Of a stretch of DNA of 64,000 nt, positions 24,766-32,932 are shown piece after piece. The DNA is from Mesorhizobium sangaii. Its GTDB lineage: Bacteria; Pseudomonadota; Alphaproteobacteria; Rhizobiales; Rhizobiaceae. The notes under the pieces are model-generated. The model did no database searches and was not told the DNA's origin. It saw nothing but the letters and a program-made list of their open reading frames with translations. The DNA is taken from assembly GCF_014207355.1 (NCBI RefSeq), contig NZ_JACHEF010000001.1:558001-622000 (forward strand), in the 5' to 3' direction. A program made the position numbers and the translations under genes. Position 1 is the first letter of the stretch, and every line of letters begins with the position of its first letter.

Positions 24766-25991
24766 AGCGTTGCTGCCGCAAGCATCTTGCCGGCCAGCAC
24801 ATCGGCCGGGCTCATACCGACCAGTTCGGCATAGCGATGCGGGTCGGTGGCCCCTTCGGTGTTGATCACCAGCACCCGGGATTTGCCGTCGAGCCCAAGG
24901 TCGGCCTGGTGGTCGGCCACTGCCCGGATCAGCCCGGCAAGGCCGACGCCGCCGCTTTCGCCGGCGACGATCACCGGATCGCCGGCACTTGGCTGCGCCA
25001 GCCGCCGCATCACCGCGATGGCCTCGTCCTCATCCACCGTCATGAAGGCGTCGGCGGCACGCGCCAGCACCCGCCAGGCGACCGGAGAGGCCTCGTAGCA
25101 TTCCAGCATCGCCATGACCGTCGCCTCGCCATGCGCAACCTTCACCACGCGCCCCGCCTGGGCGGCCGCGACAACGCACGCGGCACGCGCGGGCTCGACC
25201 ACGATGAAGGTCAGCCTGGCATCGCCGAGCACGATGGCAAGATAGCCGGCGACCGCGGCGGCAATGCCGCCGACACCGGCCTGCACGAAGACATGGGTCG
25301 GAGGCTCCCGGAGCTGGCGCAGTGCTTCACGCACGATCGCCGTATAGCCCTGCATGACGAGGCCGGGAATGCGCTCATAACCAGGCCACGAGGTGTCGGA
25401 GACCACGGTCCAGCCCTTCTGAGCCGAAACTTGAGCGGCTTGCCTGACCGAGTCGTCATAGTTGCCATCGACGCGGATCATCTCGGCGCCATAGCGCGCG
25501 ATGGCGGCGATGCGCTCCTCGCTGACGCCGGCGTGGACGAAGATCGCCGCACGCGCCCCGACGAGTTGCGCACCTTGCGCGACCGACCGGCCGTGATTGC
25601 CGTCGGTGGCGCAGGCAACCGTCATCGTCGCTGCAACCGCCCGGACATCCGGCTGATCAAGGTCGGCCACATCGACGGGTCGACCAAGCGACCGACCTGC
25701 CTCTTCCAGCACCAGACGGAAGACTGCATAGGCGCCGCCCAGCGCCTTGAAGCTGCCGAGGCCAAGGCGAAAGCCTTCATCCTTGACATGCAAGGCGCCG
25801 AGGCCGAGTTCAGTCGCCAGCGCCGGCAGCGCATGCAGCGGCGTTATGCAGTGATTGTCGCGATGGGCAAGGAAACGCTCGACCGTGTCAGCCCCGGCGA
25901 CCCCAAGCGTTTCGGCATCGGCCGGGTCGAGCGGTTGGCGGTGCAAGACATTGTGGTTGGGCAGGAACACTGGGCGATTGGGCAGGAACAC
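24762..25991 (-). CDS. dpaL: Diaminopropionate ammonia-lyase
   Basis: A 409-residue PLP enzyme of the tryptophan-synthase-beta fold that converts 2,3-diaminopropionate to pyruvate and ammonia. The PLP lysine lies in LGSFKALGGAYAVF, followed by CATDGNHGRSVA, the glycine loop in QAGVGGIAAAVAG and GESGGVGL near the end. GTG at 25991 was chosen because AAGGAGG lies six bases before it (25998-26004) and the length then fits the family; a longer ATG reading would run into the divergent Lrp gene. The first residues, VFLPNRPVFLPN, contain an 18-bp duplication. It heads an operon with two amidohydrolases. Confidence 0.88.
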   Translation of the reverse strand: MFLPNRPVFLPNHNVLHRQPLDPADAETLGVAGADTVERFLAHRDNHCITPLHALPALATELGLGALHVKDEGFRLGLGSFKALGGAYAVFRLVLEEAGRSLGRPVDVADLDQPDVRAVAATMTVACATDGNHGRSVAQGAQLVGARAAIFVHAGVSEERIAAIARYGAEMIRVDGNYDDSVRQAAQVSAQKGWTVVSDTSWPGYERIPGLVMQGYTAIVREALRQLREPPTHVFVQAGVGGIAAAVAGYLAIVLGDARLTFIVVEPARAACVVAAAQAGRVVKVAHGEATVMAMLECYEASPVAWRVLARAADAFMTVDEDEAIAVMRRLAQPSAGDPVIVAGESGGVGLAGLIRAVADHQADLGLDGKSRVLVINTEGATDPHRYAELVGMSPADVLAGKMLAAATL

Positions 25992-26088
25992 TGGCGGCCT
26001 CCTTGGCAGTTCAGCGAGAACATATTGCAGGATCGGCGCAAAAAGCGCTGTAATGCGACCCTCGAAATGCAAGTTTGTTTCGTCAGGG

Positions 26089-26576
26089 ATGTCTCGATTG
26101 CCTGCATTGCCACCCTCACTCGACAGTTTCGATCTCGCCATCTTGCCATCCTACAGCGGGACAACACGACGCCGCAGCGGCTGATCGGCGAAGCCGTCAA
26201 CCTTTCGGCGCCGGCAGTGCAACGCCGCATCAAGCGCATGGAACAGACCGGCGTCATTGCCGGCAATGTTGCGCTGGTCGCGCCGGCGGCGGTCGGCCAG
26301 CCGATCACCATCTTCGTCGAGGTGGAACTCGAGAGCGAACGCACCGAACTCATCGACGCGGCCAAGCGGCAGTTCTCGGCCGCCCCGGAAGTGCAGCAAT
26401 GCTACTACGTCACCGGTGAGGCCGATTTCATCCTGATCATCACCGTGGCCGACATGGGCGCCTACGAGGCGCTGACGCGAAAACTGTTCTTCGACAGCAA
26501 CAATGTGCGGAAGTTCCGCACCTTCGTCGCCATGGACCGCGTCAAGGTCGGGCTGACGGTGCCCTTGCCCGGATGA
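26089..26576 (+). pseudogene. Lrp/AsnC-family regulator with an apparent N-terminal frameshift
   Basis: From about 26140 onward the sequence is a good Lrp/AsnC protein: QRDNTTPQRLIGEAVNLS, APAVQRRIKRMEQTGVI (helix-turn-helix), then the effector domain ending VAMDRVKVGLTVPLPG. The expected first helix, LDSFDLAIL, is in a different frame just upstream (from ATG 26089). Joining them needs one base: after TTG at 26143 there are five bases before CTACAG where six are expected. So either one base was lost at about 26146-26150 or there is a sequencing error. A start at ATG 26068 would keep one frame but gives a foreign N-terminus. It is divergent from dpaL and is probably its regulator. Confidence 0.75.
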
Positions 26577-26652
26577 GAATTTGCTGGCAGGCACGCTCCG
26601 GCTGCCATGCTTTTGACATTCTCCGGACGCGAATTTGTTGGCGGAGGCGCGC

Positions 26653-27795
26653 TTGGACGACACCACCCCAGTTGCAATCATCGGTGCCGGGCCAGCGGGT
26701 CTGGCTGTTGCCGCATGCCTGCGGCAGGCCGGGGTTGACTTCGTTCTTCTCGAAAAAGAGGCGCAGGCCGCACCCGCCTGGCGACGCCACTATGAGCGCG
26801 TCCACCTGCACACGACCAAACGCTATTCCTCGCTGCCTTTCGTGCCCTTTCCCAGGGATTATCCGCGCTATGTGCCGCGCGATCTTTTCGCCGACTACCT
26901 CGATGCCTACGCGCAACGCTTCGACCTGCGGGCCCGTTTTGGACAGTCAGTGCGGATGATCACCCGGCAAGGTAGAGGCTGGCATGTCGAGGCGACATCC
27001 GGCGACCTGCATGCCTCTCACGTTGTGATCGCGACGGGCAACAACGCCGAGCCGTTGATGCCCGGATTTGCCGGCGCCGATGCCTTCAGGGGTGAAAGGC
27101 TGCATAGTGCCGACTATCGCAACGCCACGCCATTTGCCGGCCGGTCGGTGCTGATCGTCGGCATGGGCAACACCGGCGCCGAGATTGCGCTCGATCTGGT
27201 GGAAGGGGGCGCGCGGCCGACGATTTCGGTGCGCGGCGGCGTTCATATCGTGCCGCGCGAGCTGCTTGGCGTGCCTATCCAGATGATCGGCATGGCGGCT
27301 CGCCTGATGCCGCAACGCATCAATGATGCCTTGTTCCCCGTCATCCTCGATCTGACGCTGGGCAGGCTGGAGAAATACGGGCTCAAGCGGCCTAGCCAAG
27401 GGATGTTACAGCAGATCGCCGTGGCGTCGCGCATTCCCGTGATCGATGTCGGCACGGTCGACAAGATCCGCGAAGGCGCGATCAAGGTCGCACCCGACAT
27501 TGCCGAGATCACCGAGCAAGGCGCCCATTTTGCCGACGGCAAGCACCACGAGTTCGATGCGATCATCTTCGCCACCGGCTTCCGGCCGGGCTATGCCAGG
27601 TTGCTGGAGCCTGGCATCCAGCCGGGCCGCAGCGGCGTCAACGCACGCGCTTCGGAGCTCGGCCTCTATCTCATCGGCTTTCACAATACGGTGACCGGAC
27701 TGCTGCGCGAAATCTCGATCGAGGCAGGGCAGATCGCCGACGACATCCGGCTGCGACGGGATCGAAAGAATGCGGCCGAAATCCTGCCAATATGA
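26653..27795 (+). CDS. YUCCA-like flavin-containing monooxygenase
   Basis: A 380-residue flavoprotein. FAD site IIGAGPAGLAVAACL at the start, a conserved LHTTKRYSSLPFVPFP block, a second dinucleotide (NADPH) site VLIVGMGNTGAEIALDL near residue 175, and FATGFRP near the end. The region YRNATPFAGRSVLIVGMGN and VHIVPRELLG closely follows the plant YUCCA enzymes that make indole-3-acetate from indole-3-pyruvate. Start is a TTG at 26653 with GGAGG five bases upstream; earlier TTG codons at 26635 and 26638 are possible. It is probably a single-gene unit. The substrate is not proven. Confidence 0.85.
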   Translation: MDDTTPVAIIGAGPAGLAVAACLRQAGVDFVLLEKEAQAAPAWRRHYERVHLHTTKRYSSLPFVPFPRDYPRYVPRDLFADYLDAYAQRFDLRARFGQSVRMITRQGRGWHVEATSGDLHASHVVIATGNNAEPLMPGFAGADAFRGERLHSADYRNATPFAGRSVLIVGMGNTGAEIALDLVEGGARPTISVRGGVHIVPRELLGVPIQMIGMAARLMPQRINDALFPVILDLTLGRLEKYGLKRPSQGMLQQIAVASRIPVIDVGTVDKIREGAIKVAPDIAEITEQGAHFADGKHHEFDAIIFATGFRPGYARLLEPGIQPGRSGVNARASELGLYLIGFHNTVTGLLREISIEAGQIADDIRLRRDRKNAAEILPI

Positions 27796-27834
27796 CTTGA
27801 TGACTTGGCACGGGGAGCAGAGCTCTCTTCGGCC

Positions 27835-29943
27835 TCAGTCTGCCGCGCGCAGCCACACCTTGTTGTCGTGGAACGCAGCGCCACCATACGGTGCCGGCGC
27901 ATCGGCGCCGGTCAGCACGTTGATGCCTTCGCCGCGCTCATGCGCGCTGTTTGGCCAGATGCCTTCGGCGATGACGACGCCGCGTTTGATCCCGTCGAAC
28001 AGTCTTGCGTGCAGCACCACTTCGCCGCGCTGGTTGCCGACCTCGACGCGGTCGCCGTCGGCAAGCCCATGGGCCGCCGCATCGTCGGGATGCAGAAGCA
28101 GTTCCGGCCGCACTTCCTTGGCCTTCGACACCGGTGTTTCCGAAAATGTCGAGTTGAGGAAGTTGCGCGCCGGCGATGTCGCCAGCCGGAACGGATGCGC
28201 CTCGTCGGCGACCTCGATCAGGTCGACATGGTCGGGGAATTCCGGCAACCGCTCCACCGGGCCGAACAGGCCCATGCTCTTCGGCGGCCGGTTGGGTGCC
28301 GCCTGCCCGGTCCAGTCGGCGCGGAAGTGGAATTTCCCATCCGCATGGCCGAAACCCTTGATGAAATGCGCGGTGTCGAAATCCGGCTGCAGGTCGACCC
28401 ACTTGTCTTCCTTCAAGCTGTCGAAGCTACCCAACCCGCGCTTGCCCAGGATGATGTCGATATGCTGCTGTTCGGTCAGGCCGAAGCCCGGACGATCGGC
28501 GACGCCGAGGCGCTCAGCCAGTTCCTCGATGACGAAATGGTTGGTGCGCGGCCCTTCCGGCGGGTCGATCAGCTTGGGGCCGAGCGTGATGTGTTGGTTG
28601 CCGCCGCCCTTGTAGACGTCGTCATGCTCGAGGAACATTGTCGCCGGCAGCACGACGTCGGCGAGCTTTGCGGTGTCGGTCATGAATTGCTCGTGCACGC
28701 AGGTGAACAGGTCGTCGCGCAAAAAACCCTGCTTCACCAGCCGCTGCTCGGGCGCGACATTCACCGGGTTGGTGTTCTGGATCAGCATCGCCGTCACCGG
28801 CGGACCGCCATAGAGCGCGTCCTTCGCCCCAGTCAGCACCGGGCCGATGCGCGAATGGTCGAGATAGCGGATCGAGGGATCGCGCATCCTCGTGCCTTCC
28901 AGCACCTCCTGGTTGAGCTTGAAGATACCGGAATTGGAATGGAAGGCGCCACCGCCCTCATATTGCCAGCAGCCGGTGACGGCGGCGATGGAGGCGGCGG
29001 CGTGCATGTTGACCGAGCCGTTGCGCTGGCGCGAAAACCCGTAACCGAGACGGAAATAGGTTTTCTTGGTCGTGCCGACGAGGCGGGCGAAAGCCTCGAT
29101 CTCGGCGACCGTCAGACCGGTGATGCCGGCCGCCCATTCCGGTGTGCGCGTCCGCAGATGCTCTTCCAGCCCCTTGGGGTCGTCGGTGTATTTTTCGAGA
29201 TAGGCGCGATCGGCCATGCCTTCCCTGAACAGGACATGCATGACCGCGCAGGCCAGCGCGCCATCGGTGCCGGGCTTCAGCACCAGGCCGAGGTCGGCCT
29301 GTTTCATCGTCGCGTTCTCGTAAACGTCGATGACGACGATCCTGGCGCCGCGCTCCTTGCGCGCCTTGATGGCGTGGGTCATGACGTTGACCTGCGTGAC
29401 CACGGCATTGGTGCCCCAGATCACCACGCAATCGGATTTCGCCATTTCGCGCGGATCGGGGCCGCGCAAGGCGCCGGCCCCCATCATCCAGCCGGTCCAG
29501 GCCAGATTGGTGCAGATCGAACCGAAAAAGCCGGAGTACTTCTTGGCGTGGCGCAGCCGGTCGATGCCGTCGCGCTGCACCAGCCCCATCGTGCCGGCAT
29601 AGTAGTAGGGCCAGACCGTCTCTGAGCCGTATGTCTTCTCGGCCGCGATGAACTTTTCGGCGACGAGGTCTAGCGCGGCCTCCCAACTGGCGTCCTTCCA
29701 GGCGCCGTCGCCCTTGGCGCCGGCCCGCACCAGCGGCTTCAGCAGACGGTCGGGATGATGGACGCGGTCGGCATAGCGCGCGACCTTGGCGCAGATGACG
29801 CCTGCGGTATAGCTGTTGGTCTTGGCGCCGTGGACACGGCCGATGCGGTTGCCATCGAGCAGCTCAACCTCGAGCGCGCAGGTCGACGGGCAATCATGCG
29901 GACAGGCCGAATGGCCGATGCGAAGCTTTGCGTGCTGGTTCAT
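27835..29943 (-). CDS. Molybdopterin-dependent oxidoreductase with an Fe4S4 cluster
   Basis: A 702-residue member of the DMSO reductase superfamily. The N-terminal CPHDCPSTC, with a fourth Cys in GVICAK, forms the Fe4S4 site. Cofactor-binding segments include ICTNLAWTGW, VVIWGTNAVVTQVN, LVLKPGTDGALA and a C-terminal domain with GDRVEVGNQRGEV. There is no twin-Arg signal, so it is probably cytoplasmic. No partner subunit or cofactor gene is adjacent, though moaD and moaE are in this window at 39 kb. Substrate unknown; assimilatory or biotin-sulfoxide-type reductases are possible. Confidence 0.9.
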   Translation of the reverse strand: MNQHAKLRIGHSACPHDCPSTCALEVELLDGNRIGRVHGAKTNSYTAGVICAKVARYADRVHHPDRLLKPLVRAGAKGDGAWKDASWEAALDLVAEKFIAAEKTYGSETVWPYYYAGTMGLVQRDGIDRLRHAKKYSGFFGSICTNLAWTGWMMGAGALRGPDPREMAKSDCVVIWGTNAVVTQVNVMTHAIKARKERGARIVVIDVYENATMKQADLGLVLKPGTDGALACAVMHVLFREGMADRAYLEKYTDDPKGLEEHLRTRTPEWAAGITGLTVAEIEAFARLVGTTKKTYFRLGYGFSRQRNGSVNMHAAASIAAVTGCWQYEGGGAFHSNSGIFKLNQEVLEGTRMRDPSIRYLDHSRIGPVLTGAKDALYGGPPVTAMLIQNTNPVNVAPEQRLVKQGFLRDDLFTCVHEQFMTDTAKLADVVLPATMFLEHDDVYKGGGNQHITLGPKLIDPPEGPRTNHFVIEELAERLGVADRPGFGLTEQQHIDIILGKRGLGSFDSLKEDKWVDLQPDFDTAHFIKGFGHADGKFHFRADWTGQAAPNRPPKSMGLFGPVERLPEFPDHVDLIEVADEAHPFRLATSPARNFLNSTFSETPVSKAKEVRPELLLHPDDAAAHGLADGDRVEVGNQRGEVVLHARLFDGIKRGVVIAEGIWPNSAHERGEGINVLTGADAPAPYGGAAFHDNKVWLRAAD

Positions 29944-29989
29944 GCCGCGTACCTAACGGCTTTCGGGCGCGGTGTGTAGGGCCAGCTCT

Positions 29990-30102
29990 TACCCTCCCCT
30001 TGATCGGGAGGGTCGGCGCGCAGCGCCGGGGCGGGGTGAATCGTCGAGCTGCCCCCACCCCGCTCCGCTTCGCGGATCGACCCTCCCCCCAAGGGGAGGG
30101 TA
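29990..30102. repeat. Large GC-rich palindromic repeat element
   Basis: A 113-bp element with outer arms TACCCTCCCCTTG and CAAGGGGAGGGTA, and each arm also folds on itself (ACCCTCCCC with GGGAGGGT). The inner part pairs CGGGGCGGGGTG with CACCCCGCTCCG. It fills the gap between the stop of the ABC-F gene and the molybdopterin enzyme start, and in the ABC-F transcript would be a very stable 3' hairpin. Confidence 0.85.
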
Positions 30103-30103
30103 A

Positions 30104-31981
30104 TCACTCCGCCGTGCCTTCCTCGTATTCGGCCGACATGGTCAGCCATTTTTCCTCGTGGCCGGCCAGCGTCTGGGTCAACTGCGAGCGCTCCTTGGCC
30201 AGCCGGGTCGCCGTCGAGGGATCCTTCTCGTAGACGGCGGGATTGGACAGTTCGTCCTCGATGCCGTCGATGCGCTTGCGGATGCGGTCCATCAGCGCTT
30301 CGGTGGCGCGGATTTCCTTGGCCAGCGGCTCGAAGGCGGCGCGACGCGCTGCCGCATCGCGGCGGCGGTCGGCCTTTGACGCCTTGTCCGCCTCGCGCTT
30401 GCCGCGGCGGTCGCCCGACGCACCGGTGACAAGCGTCTTGTAGTCTTCGAGGTCGCCGTCATACGGGTTAACCGCGCCGTCCTTGACCAGCCACAGCCGG
30501 TCGGCGGTCGCCTCCAACAGATGACGATCGTGCGAGATCAGGATCACCGCGCCCGGAAATTCGTTCAGCGCATGGATTAGCGATTCGCGGCTGTCGATGT
30601 CGAGATGGTTGGTCGGTTCGTCGAGGATGAACAGGTTCGGGCCCTCGAAGGCCGACAGACCCATCAGAAGTCGCGCCTTCTCGCCGCCCGACAGATCCTT
30701 GGCGGCGGTGTTCATCTTCTCGGTGGTGAGACCGAACTGGGCGACGCGGCCGCGCACCTTGGATTCCGGAGCCTCCGGCATCAACCGGCGGACATGCTCA
30801 TAGGCGTTCTCCTCCGGCCGGAGGTCGTCGAGCTGGTGCTGGGCGAAGATCGCCACCTTCAGGCCCGGCGCCACTGTCATGGTGCCGCTCTCCTGCTTCA
30901 GCCGGCCGGACAGCAATTTGGCGAAGGTCGACTTGCCGTTGCCGTTGGCGCCGAGCAGAGCGATGCGGTCGTCGGCATCGATGCGCAGCGTCATCTTCTT
31001 GAGGATCGGCTGCCCCTCGGTGTAGCCGACATTGACGTTGTTCAGCGCCACGATCGGCGAGGCCACCGTCTTCACCGGCTCGGGGAAAGAGAACGGCCGC
31101 ACCGTATCGTTGACGATCGCGGCGATCGGCTTCATCTTCTCCAGGGCCTTGATGCGCGACTGCGCCTGCCTCGCCTTGGAAGCCTTGGCGCGGAAGCGCT
31201 CGACGAAGGATTCCATATGCTTGCGGGCGGCTTCCTGCTTGACCCGACCCTTCTCCTGCAGTTCCTTCTGCTCGGTATACTGACGCTCGAACTGATCGTA
31301 GCCACCACGCCAGAAGGTCAGCTTCTTCTGATCAAGATGAACGATAGAATTGACGGCGCGGTTGAGCAGGTCGCGATCATGCGAGATCAGAAGAACGGTG
31401 TGCGGATATTTCGACACATAGTTTTCCAGCCACAGCGTGCCTTCGAGGTCGAGATAATTGGTCGGCTCGTCGAGCAGCAAAAGGTCGGGCTCGGCAAACA
31501 GCACCGCCGCGAGCGCCACGCGCATGCGCCAGCCGCCCGAGAAGGACGAGGCCGGGCGGCGCTGCGCAACATCATCGAAGCCGAGACCGGCAAGAATGGT
31601 GGCCGCGCGCGACTCGGCCGAGTGCGCGTCGATATCGGCCAGCCGCATGTGGATGTCGGCGATGCGGTGCGGATCGGTGGCGGTCTTTTCCTCTTCAAGG
31701 AGTGCCGTCCGCTCGAGATCTGCCTTGAGCACGATCTCGATCAGCGGGTCCTCGGTGCCGGGTGCTTCCTGCGCCACCTGGCCGATGCGCGTGTTCTTGG
31801 GCAGGCTGATCGAGCCCGTCTCGGAGGCGAGGTCACCGGTGATGGCCTTGAACAGCGTCGTCTTACCGGTGCCGTTGCGACCGACAAGACCGGCCTTGGT
31901 GCCGGCCGGCAAGGTCAGCGAGGCGTGGTCGAGAAGCAGGCGTCCGGCCATGCGGAGCGAAAGGTCGTTGATGATCAGCAT
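30104..31981 (-). CDS. ABC-F family ATPase (Uup/EttA/YheS group)
   Basis: A 625-residue soluble protein with two ABC cassettes and no membrane domain. First cassette: Walker A GRNGTGKTTL, signature SFSGGWRMRVALA, Walker B LLLLDEPTNYLD. Between them lies the charged linker of about 80 residues. Second cassette: GANGNGKSTFAKLL, DLSGGEKARLLMGL and LFILDEPTNHLD. A C-terminal coiled coil follows. Proteins of this class act on ribosomes. ATG at 31981 begins MLIINDLSLRMAG, the normal start; 21 further upstream residues are not family-like. Confidence 0.92.
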   Translation of the reverse strand: MLIINDLSLRMAGRLLLDHASLTLPAGTKAGLVGRNGTGKTTLFKAITGDLASETGSISLPKNTRIGQVAQEAPGTEDPLIEIVLKADLERTALLEEEKTATDPHRIADIHMRLADIDAHSAESRAATILAGLGFDDVAQRRPASSFSGGWRMRVALAAVLFAEPDLLLLDEPTNYLDLEGTLWLENYVSKYPHTVLLISHDRDLLNRAVNSIVHLDQKKLTFWRGGYDQFERQYTEQKELQEKGRVKQEAARKHMESFVERFRAKASKARQAQSRIKALEKMKPIAAIVNDTVRPFSFPEPVKTVASPIVALNNVNVGYTEGQPILKKMTLRIDADDRIALLGANGNGKSTFAKLLSGRLKQESGTMTVAPGLKVAIFAQHQLDDLRPEENAYEHVRRLMPEAPESKVRGRVAQFGLTTEKMNTAAKDLSGGEKARLLMGLSAFEGPNLFILDEPTNHLDIDSRESLIHALNEFPGAVILISHDRHLLEATADRLWLVKDGAVNPYDGDLEDYKTLVTGASGDRRGKREADKASKADRRRDAAARRAAFEPLAKEIRATEALMDRIRKRIDGIEDELSNPAVYEKDPSTATRLAKERSQLTQTLAGHEEKWLTMSAEYEEGTAE

Positions 31982-32116
31982 GGCCGCGCTTTTGCACCGG
32001 ACATCAACGCTTCGCAAGACCTTGCGGGCCAGTTGGCCGCACAAGCCCTGAAAACGACGCCCGCAAAGGCGCCGTCAAGGCAGCCGATCAGCCCGCCTAC
32101 CCGGCCGGGGCAGCGC

Positions 32117-32599
32117 TCAGGCAGTTCCCTTGCGCTTCGTCGTCTTGGCCACGACGGCCGGCGCTGCTGCCGGCTTGCGGCCAAGTCCCGTCGACTTTGC
32201 CAGCGCCGACCGTGTCGCCGAATAGTTTGGCGCAACCATCGGATAGTCCGGCGGCAAGCCCCATTTGGCCCGGTAGTCGTCCGGGCTCAGGCCATAGTCG
32301 GTCCTGAGGTGTCGCTTGAGCGACTTGAACTTCTTTCCGTCCTCAAGGCAGATGATGTAGTCGGGAAACACCGACTTCTTCGGGTTCACGGCCGGAACCA
32401 GGGTTGGGCTTTCAGTGACAGGCGCACCAGCCAGCTTGCGAACCGAAGCGCTGACGCTGGCAATCAACTCGGGCAGACCGGAAGCCGGAAGCGGATTGTT
32501 GCCTATATAGGCCGAGACAATATCGGCCGTCAGTTCGATAACGGTCTTATCATCGATATTTGACAATTCTTTCACCCTATTTGCGACAAAGTCGTCCAC
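32117..32599 (-). CDS. MucR/Ros-family zinc-finger transcriptional regulator
   Basis: A 160-residue regulator. The DNA-binding part has the family block YIICLEDGKKFKSLKRHLR, then YRAKWGLP and YPMVAPNYSATRSALAKSTGLGR. Zinc ligands would be Cys-84, Asp-87 and His-97; the usual last His (position 101) is Asp. MucR/Ros proteins repress exopolysaccharide genes and affect cell-cycle and symbiosis genes in rhizobia. The N-terminal ADIVSAYIGNNPLP is the typical oligomerisation region, and the C-terminus is a Lys/Ala-rich tail. It stands alone with about 130 A+T-richer bases upstream. Confidence 0.92.
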   Translation of the reverse strand: MDDFVANRVKELSNIDDKTVIELTADIVSAYIGNNPLPASGLPELIASVSASVRKLAGAPVTESPTLVPAVNPKKSVFPDYIICLEDGKKFKSLKRHLRTDYGLSPDDYRAKWGLPPDYPMVAPNYSATRSALAKSTGLGRKPAAAPAVVAKTTKRKGTA

Positions 32600-32728
32600 C
32601 CCAGTGAAGACTTGTCTCTTCGTATCTTTTTAACCGGCCCCCCCAACGGACCGCCAAGTCTCAACAAGGAATCAAGACTCGCAAAAATTACTTTTCATGG
32701 GAAATCGACGTCGCGCAAATTAGAAAAT

Positions 32729-32932
32729 CTAATACTTGGGACTAGCAGACTTAGCAGCGCGACCGTCGGCCAATATCTCTAGAATACGCTTCCAACGGGC
32801 ACAACGCCCGAAGTCCTTTTGCTCTATGGCCTTTTCGGCCTTCATGGCGGCATAAAGCGGTGCCTCGGCGCCGAATTCCTTGATCAGCCAATGCGCTTCC
32901 TGCCTGGCAAGACGTTCGTTTTCGTCAAACAT
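32729..32932 (-). CDS. Small helical hypothetical protein
   Basis: A 67-residue protein starting MFDENERLARQEAHWLIKEFGAE-like sequence, with APLYAAMKAEKAIEQKD and CARWKRILEIL. All predicted helix, cytoplasmic. ATG at 32932 begins the conserved-looking part and overlaps the end of the DMT exporter gene by eight bases. I do not recognise a family, but similar short proteins are common in rhizobia. It is likely the last gene of a two-gene unit with the exporter. Confidence 0.6.
   Translation of the reverse strand: MFDENERLARQEAHWLIKEFGAEAPLYAAMKAEKAIEQKDFGRCARWKRILEILADGRAAKSASPKY

Noticed and set aside
27805..29625. Long open frame antisense to the molybdopterin oxidoreductase
   Set aside because: It mirrors the codon bias of the real gene and has no motif or ribosome site.
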